DNA of 32,219 nt from Gemmatimonas sp. (GTDB lineage: Bacteria > Gemmatimonadota > Gemmatimonadetes > Gemmatimonadales > Gemmatimonadaceae), in the NCBI GenBank assembly GCA_021154285.1, contig JAJKIV010000178.1:1-32219 (forward strand), read 5' to 3'. The notes below the pieces were generated by a model, which did no database searches, was not told the DNA's origin, and saw only the letters and a program-made list of their open reading frames with translations. Every line of letters begins with the position of its first letter. Position 1 is the stretch's first letter. Positions 28,749 through 32,219 of the stretch are shown in pieces. Position numbers and translations under genes: made by a program.

Positions 28749-31700
28749 CTAGAGATTGGCGCCGTGGCACTTCTTGAATTTCTTGCCCGAACCACACGGA
28801 CACGGATCGTTGCGTCCAACGTTCGACCAGTCGCCAGTCGCGTTCGCCGCACCGGGGACTCCGGGTGCGCTCGCGGTCGGATTCAGTGACCGCGTGCGCC
28901 CCGCGCCCACGATCACCGGGTCCTGTCGCGCCGCGGCCTTCTTCTTGGGCGGCTCGGCCGGACCGACATCCATGACCTTCTCATCTCCCTCCGGGGCGGC
29001 CCCTGCACCATCGCCATTCTCGGTCGGGTGAGCGGTCGCCGCCGGCTCTTCTTCCGGAATGTCCTCCAGGATGCCTAACGCGTTGTAGCGCTTGGTCGGC
29101 TTGTGAGGCGCCTCGGCCTGTCGGGGCTTCGACCCATCGCCGTTTCCGCCGGACGGCTGTCCATACTCGCCGGGCTGCGGCTGCTGGAACACCAGCTGCG
29201 CGCGGAAAAAGCGCTCGGTGAACGTGTTGAAGATGTCGTTCATCAGATCGACGAACATCGAGTACGCCTCCTGCTTGTACTCGATGAGCGGATCCTTCTG
29301 GCCCCATGATCGGTAGTGGATCGCGTTGCGCAGCTGGTCGAGATCGTAAAGGTGATCCTTCCACTTCTCGTCCAGCACGTTCAGCATGACGAGCGAGAGC
29401 AGCCGCCCCGAGAAGCCGTTGCCTTCCTCGTCCTTGACCCGATCCAGCTCTTCGAGCTTGGCCGCGAACTGGCGCCGCCCCGCTTCGATGGACGCGGTGC
29501 GTGCTCCATCGACAGTCGTCGGCGGATCGTTCCCCTCGAACTCCGGCACCGTGAGCAGGTAATGCATCAGCATTTCCTGCTTCAGCAGCGACAGGTCCCA
29601 CGCCTCTTCGGACTCCAGATCGACCAGTCGGTCGTCGACGCGCTTCGTGAGCGCCTTGTCGACCATCTTGAGTGCTTCGCCCTTCAGCTCCTCCCCACCC
29701 TCGAGCGCGAATGATCGCAGCGAGTAGACCACTTCGCGCTGCTGGTTCATCACGTCGTCGAAATCGAGCAGGCGCTTTCGAGACTGGAAGTTCTGCAGCT
29801 CGACGCGCTTCTGCGCCTGTCCAATGGATCGCGTGATGAGCGCGTGTGTGAGCACCTCGCCTTCCTGCGCGCCCATGCGGTCCATCAGCTTCGCGATGCG
29901 CTCGGAGCCGAACAGTCGCATGAGGTCATCTTCGAGCGACAGGAAGAACTGCGACGCACCCGGATCGCCCTGACGACCCGAACGCCCGCGCAGCTGTCTG
30001 TCAATACGGCGCGACTCGTGCCGCTCCGAGCCAATGATGTGGAGCCCGCCGTCCTCGACCACCTCTACGAGCTCGTTGTCTGCATTCTTGCGCTGCGACG
30101 GCTTGGGGTCCGTCACGCCCGGCCCAAGTTTGATGTCGGTTCCGCGGCCGGCCATGTTGGTCGCGATCGTCACTCCGCCCGGCTGCCCTGCCTGCGCCAC
30201 GATCTCGGCTTCACGCTGGTGATACTTCGCGTTCAGCACGTTATGCGGGAGCCCCGCGCGCTTGAACATGCGCGACAGTGTTTCCGACACGTCGACGCTC
30301 ACGGTTCCCACGAGCACCGGGTAGCCGAGCTTGTGGAGGCGCTCGGTCTCTTCCATGATCGCGTTGTACTTCTCGCGCCGCGTCTTGTAGACGAGGTCGT
30401 GCCGATCGTCGCGGACCATCGGCTTGTTCGTCGGGATGACTGCGACCTCGAGACCGTAGATCTGATGGAATTCCGATTCCTCGGTTTCCGCCGTACCCGT
30501 CATGCCCGACAGCTTCTCATACATGCGGAAGTAGTTCTGAATGGTGATGGTCGCGAGCGTCTGCGTCTCGCCCTTCACCTGAACTCCTTCCTTTGCCTCG
30601 ACGGCCTGGTGCAGTCCTTCGGACCATCGTCGGCCGGGCATCGTGCGGCCGGTGAACTCATCGACGATGAGAACCTGGCCTTCCTGAATAACGTAGTTGA
30701 CGTCCTTCTCGTACAGCGCGTGGGCGCGGAGCAGCTGATGCACGATGTGCAGCCGCTCGCTCTTCATCGCGTACTCGCGCTCGATCGTCTGCCGCGCGTC
30801 GATCTTCGCCTGCGCCTCCATCTCGGGATCGTGCTCGATCCGGTGGACCTCGCTCGAGATGTCGGGCAGGACGAACGCCTCGTGATCGTTAGGCGACATC
30901 TCGTCCACGCCGCGATCCGTGAGGTGCACGGTGTGACCCTTCTCGTCGAGGACGAACAGAAGGTCGTCCTCGATCTCGCGGTACTGCTGCTTGGCCGGCG
31001 GCAGCTTGCGATCGGCGATGTGGTCGAGCTCCATTTTCTGCACGAGCTGCTTCACACCCGGCTCGAGCAGCATCTTCATAAACCGCTTGTTCTTCGGCGC
31101 GCCGAGCTGCGCCTTGTACAGCAGCAGCGCGGCCCTGTCGGTGTCCTTGGCCTCGAGCGCGCGCTCCCCTTCGCCAACGAGCTGGTTGGCGAGGTCCGTT
31201 TGGCGTCGCACCAGGCGTGAGACCGCCGGGTTGTGCTGGGCATACTCGGCATCGGTGTCATTACCCACCGGGCCCGAAATGATGAGCGGCGTCCGCGCCT
31301 CGTCGATGAGGACCGAGTCGACTTCGTCGACGATCGCGAAGATGTGGCTCCGCTGCACCCGCTGATCGAGCGAGACCACCATGTTGTCGCGCAGGTAGTC
31401 GAACCCGAACTCGTTGTTCGTGCCGTACGTGATGTCGCACTCGTACGCCGCGCGACGCGCCTGCGTGCCGGGCTCCGTATCGTCCAGGCACCCGACCGTG
31501 AGGCCGAGGTAGTTGTACAGATGCCCCATCCACTGCGAGTCGCGGCGAGCCAGGTACGAGTTGACCGTCACCAGGTGGGCGCCGCGCGCCGGAAGCCCAT
31601 TGAGGTACAACGGCAGCGTCGCGACGAGCGTCTTGCCTTCGCCCGTCGCCATCTCCGCGATCTTGCCGAGGTGCAGCTCGATGCCGCCCATGAGCTGGAC

Positions 31701-32141
31701 GTCGTAGTGGATCATGTTCCACTCGAGCTCCTGGCCGGTGACGGATACCTTCGACCCGACCAGGCGTCGCGCGCCCTCGCGCACGGTCGCGAACGCCTCG
31801 GGCAGAATCTCGTCGAGCACCTCCGCGGTCGCCTCGCGCAGCTTCGCTTCGACGCCGCCGCGGCCGTCGGCACCACTCAGCTCGTTGTCGACGCGCTCCC
31901 GCTCCGCGGGGTCGCTCGTCGTCCGCTTCGCGAGCTTGAGACGCGCGACCTCATCCTCGAGCTCCTGCGTGCGCTCGCGGATGATGGACCGGAACTTCGC
32001 CGTCTGCCCGCGGAGCTCCTCCTCGGAGACACCCTGCAGTCGCGCGTAGTGTTCGTTGATCTCGTCGACGATCGGCTGGATGCGTCGTCGTTCGCGTTCG
32101 TGGCGGGTCCCGAAGACCTTGCCCAATACGCCTTTCAGCAT
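28749..32141 (-). CDS. secA: Preprotein translocase subunit SecA
   Basis: 1130 aa; MATGEGKTLVATLPLYLNGL, DEVDSVLIDEARTPLIISGP, ATNMAGRGTDIKLG, GRSGRQGDPG, C-terminal SEC-C zinc motif NDPCPCGSGKKFKKCHG. Confidence 0.97.
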   Translation of the reverse strand: MLKGVLGKVFGTRHERERRRIQPIVDEINEHYARLQGVSEEELRGQTAKFRSIIRERTQELEDEVARLKLAKRTTSDPAERERVDNELSGADGRGGVEAKLREATAEVLDEILPEAFATVREGARRLVGSKVSVTGQELEWNMIHYDVQLMGGIELHLGKIAEMATGEGKTLVATLPLYLNGLPARGAHLVTVNSYLARRDSQWMGHLYNYLGLTVGCLDDTEPGTQARRAAYECDITYGTNNEFGFDYLRDNMVVSLDQRVQRSHIFAIVDEVDSVLIDEARTPLIISGPVGNDTDAEYAQHNPAVSRLVRRQTDLANQLVGEGERALEAKDTDRAALLLYKAQLGAPKNKRFMKMLLEPGVKQLVQKMELDHIADRKLPPAKQQYREIEDDLLFVLDEKGHTVHLTDRGVDEMSPNDHEAFVLPDISSEVHRIEHDPEMEAQAKIDARQTIEREYAMKSERLHIVHQLLRAHALYEKDVNYVIQEGQVLIVDEFTGRTMPGRRWSEGLHQAVEAKEGVQVKGETQTLATITIQNYFRMYEKLSGMTGTAETEESEFHQIYGLEVAVIPTNKPMVRDDRHDLVYKTRREKYNAIMEETERLHKLGYPVLVGTVSVDVSETLSRMFKRAGLPHNVLNAKYHQREAEIVAQAGQPGGVTIATNMAGRGTDIKLGPGVTDPKPSQRKNADNELVEVVEDGGLHIIGSERHESRRIDRQLRGRSGRQGDPGASQFFLSLEDDLMRLFGSERIAKLMDRMGAQEGEVLTHALITRSIGQAQKRVELQNFQSRKRLLDFDDVMNQQREVVYSLRSFALEGGEELKGEALKMVDKALTKRVDDRLVDLESEEAWDLSLLKQEMLMHYLLTVPEFEGNDPPTTVDGARTASIEAGRRQFAAKLEELDRVKDEEGNGFSGRLLSLVMLNVLDEKWKDHLYDLDQLRNAIHYRSWGQKDPLIEYKQEAYSMFVDLMNDIFNTFTERFFRAQLVFQQPQPGEYGQPSGGNGDGSKPRQAEAPHKPTKRYNALGILEDIPEEEPAATAHPTENGDGAGAAPEGDEKVMDVGPAEPPKKKAAARQDPVIVGAGRTRSLNPTASAPGVPGAANATGDWSNVGRNDPCPCGSGKKFKKCHGANL

Positions 32142-32149
32142 GCGTTCCT

Positions 32150-32219
32150 CTATCGATACAGCCCGTGCGAGCCGATGTACTCGGCTACGGGGTCGGTGAC
32201 GAACCCGTGGATCGACCGC
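32150..32219 (-). CDS. C-terminal fragment of an unidentified CDS running past the window edge
   Basis: The only fully open minus-strand frame ending in a stop just before the secA SD: ...RSIHGFVTDPVAEYIGSHGLYR*. Too short to assign. Confidence 0.45.
   Translation of the reverse strand, partial: RSIHGFVTDPVAEYIGSHGLYR

Noticed and set aside
29844-31220. Plus-strand ORF of 458 aa
   Set aside because: Antisense to secA; no recognisable domain, Arg/His/Leu-rich as typical of shadow frames.

Overview
The window is a dense, GC-rich bacterial chromosomal segment in which every CDS I can support lies on the minus strand. In transcription order (high to low coordinate) it reads: C-terminus of an unidentified CDS, secA, a Spy/CpxP-like exported protein, radC, bifunctional rel/spoT, uvrB, tsaE, tsaB, rimI, ssb, an unknown exported protein, an NAD-dependent epimerase, a Tol-Pal cluster (tolQ-tolR-TonB/TolA-like-tolB-pal-cpoB), tatC, an lptD-like gene, hutH, hutU, a radical SAM gene, hutI, a 1022-aa TPR protein, a polyprenyl synthetase, a DUF4321-like membrane protein and tatA (truncated by the window edge). 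The FCB-like SecA insertion and overall content suggest a Gemmatimonadota-like or other FCB-related lineage (inference only). There is no CRISPR array, transposase, phage gene, tRNA or rRNA that I can see. Most of the window is housekeeping. The most interesting signals are: (i) a radical SAM gene inside a histidine-utilisation operon, bracketed by two different heptamer-based inverted-repeat elements (GGGAGAC-type and GGGAACN-type) that extend into the HutU C-terminus and HutI N-terminus; (ii) a dispersed GCCTAAC/GTTAGGC heptamer that recurs in several reading frames of conserved genes; (iii) a few lineage-specific proteins of unknown function. I do not see a clear-cut new defence or mobile system.
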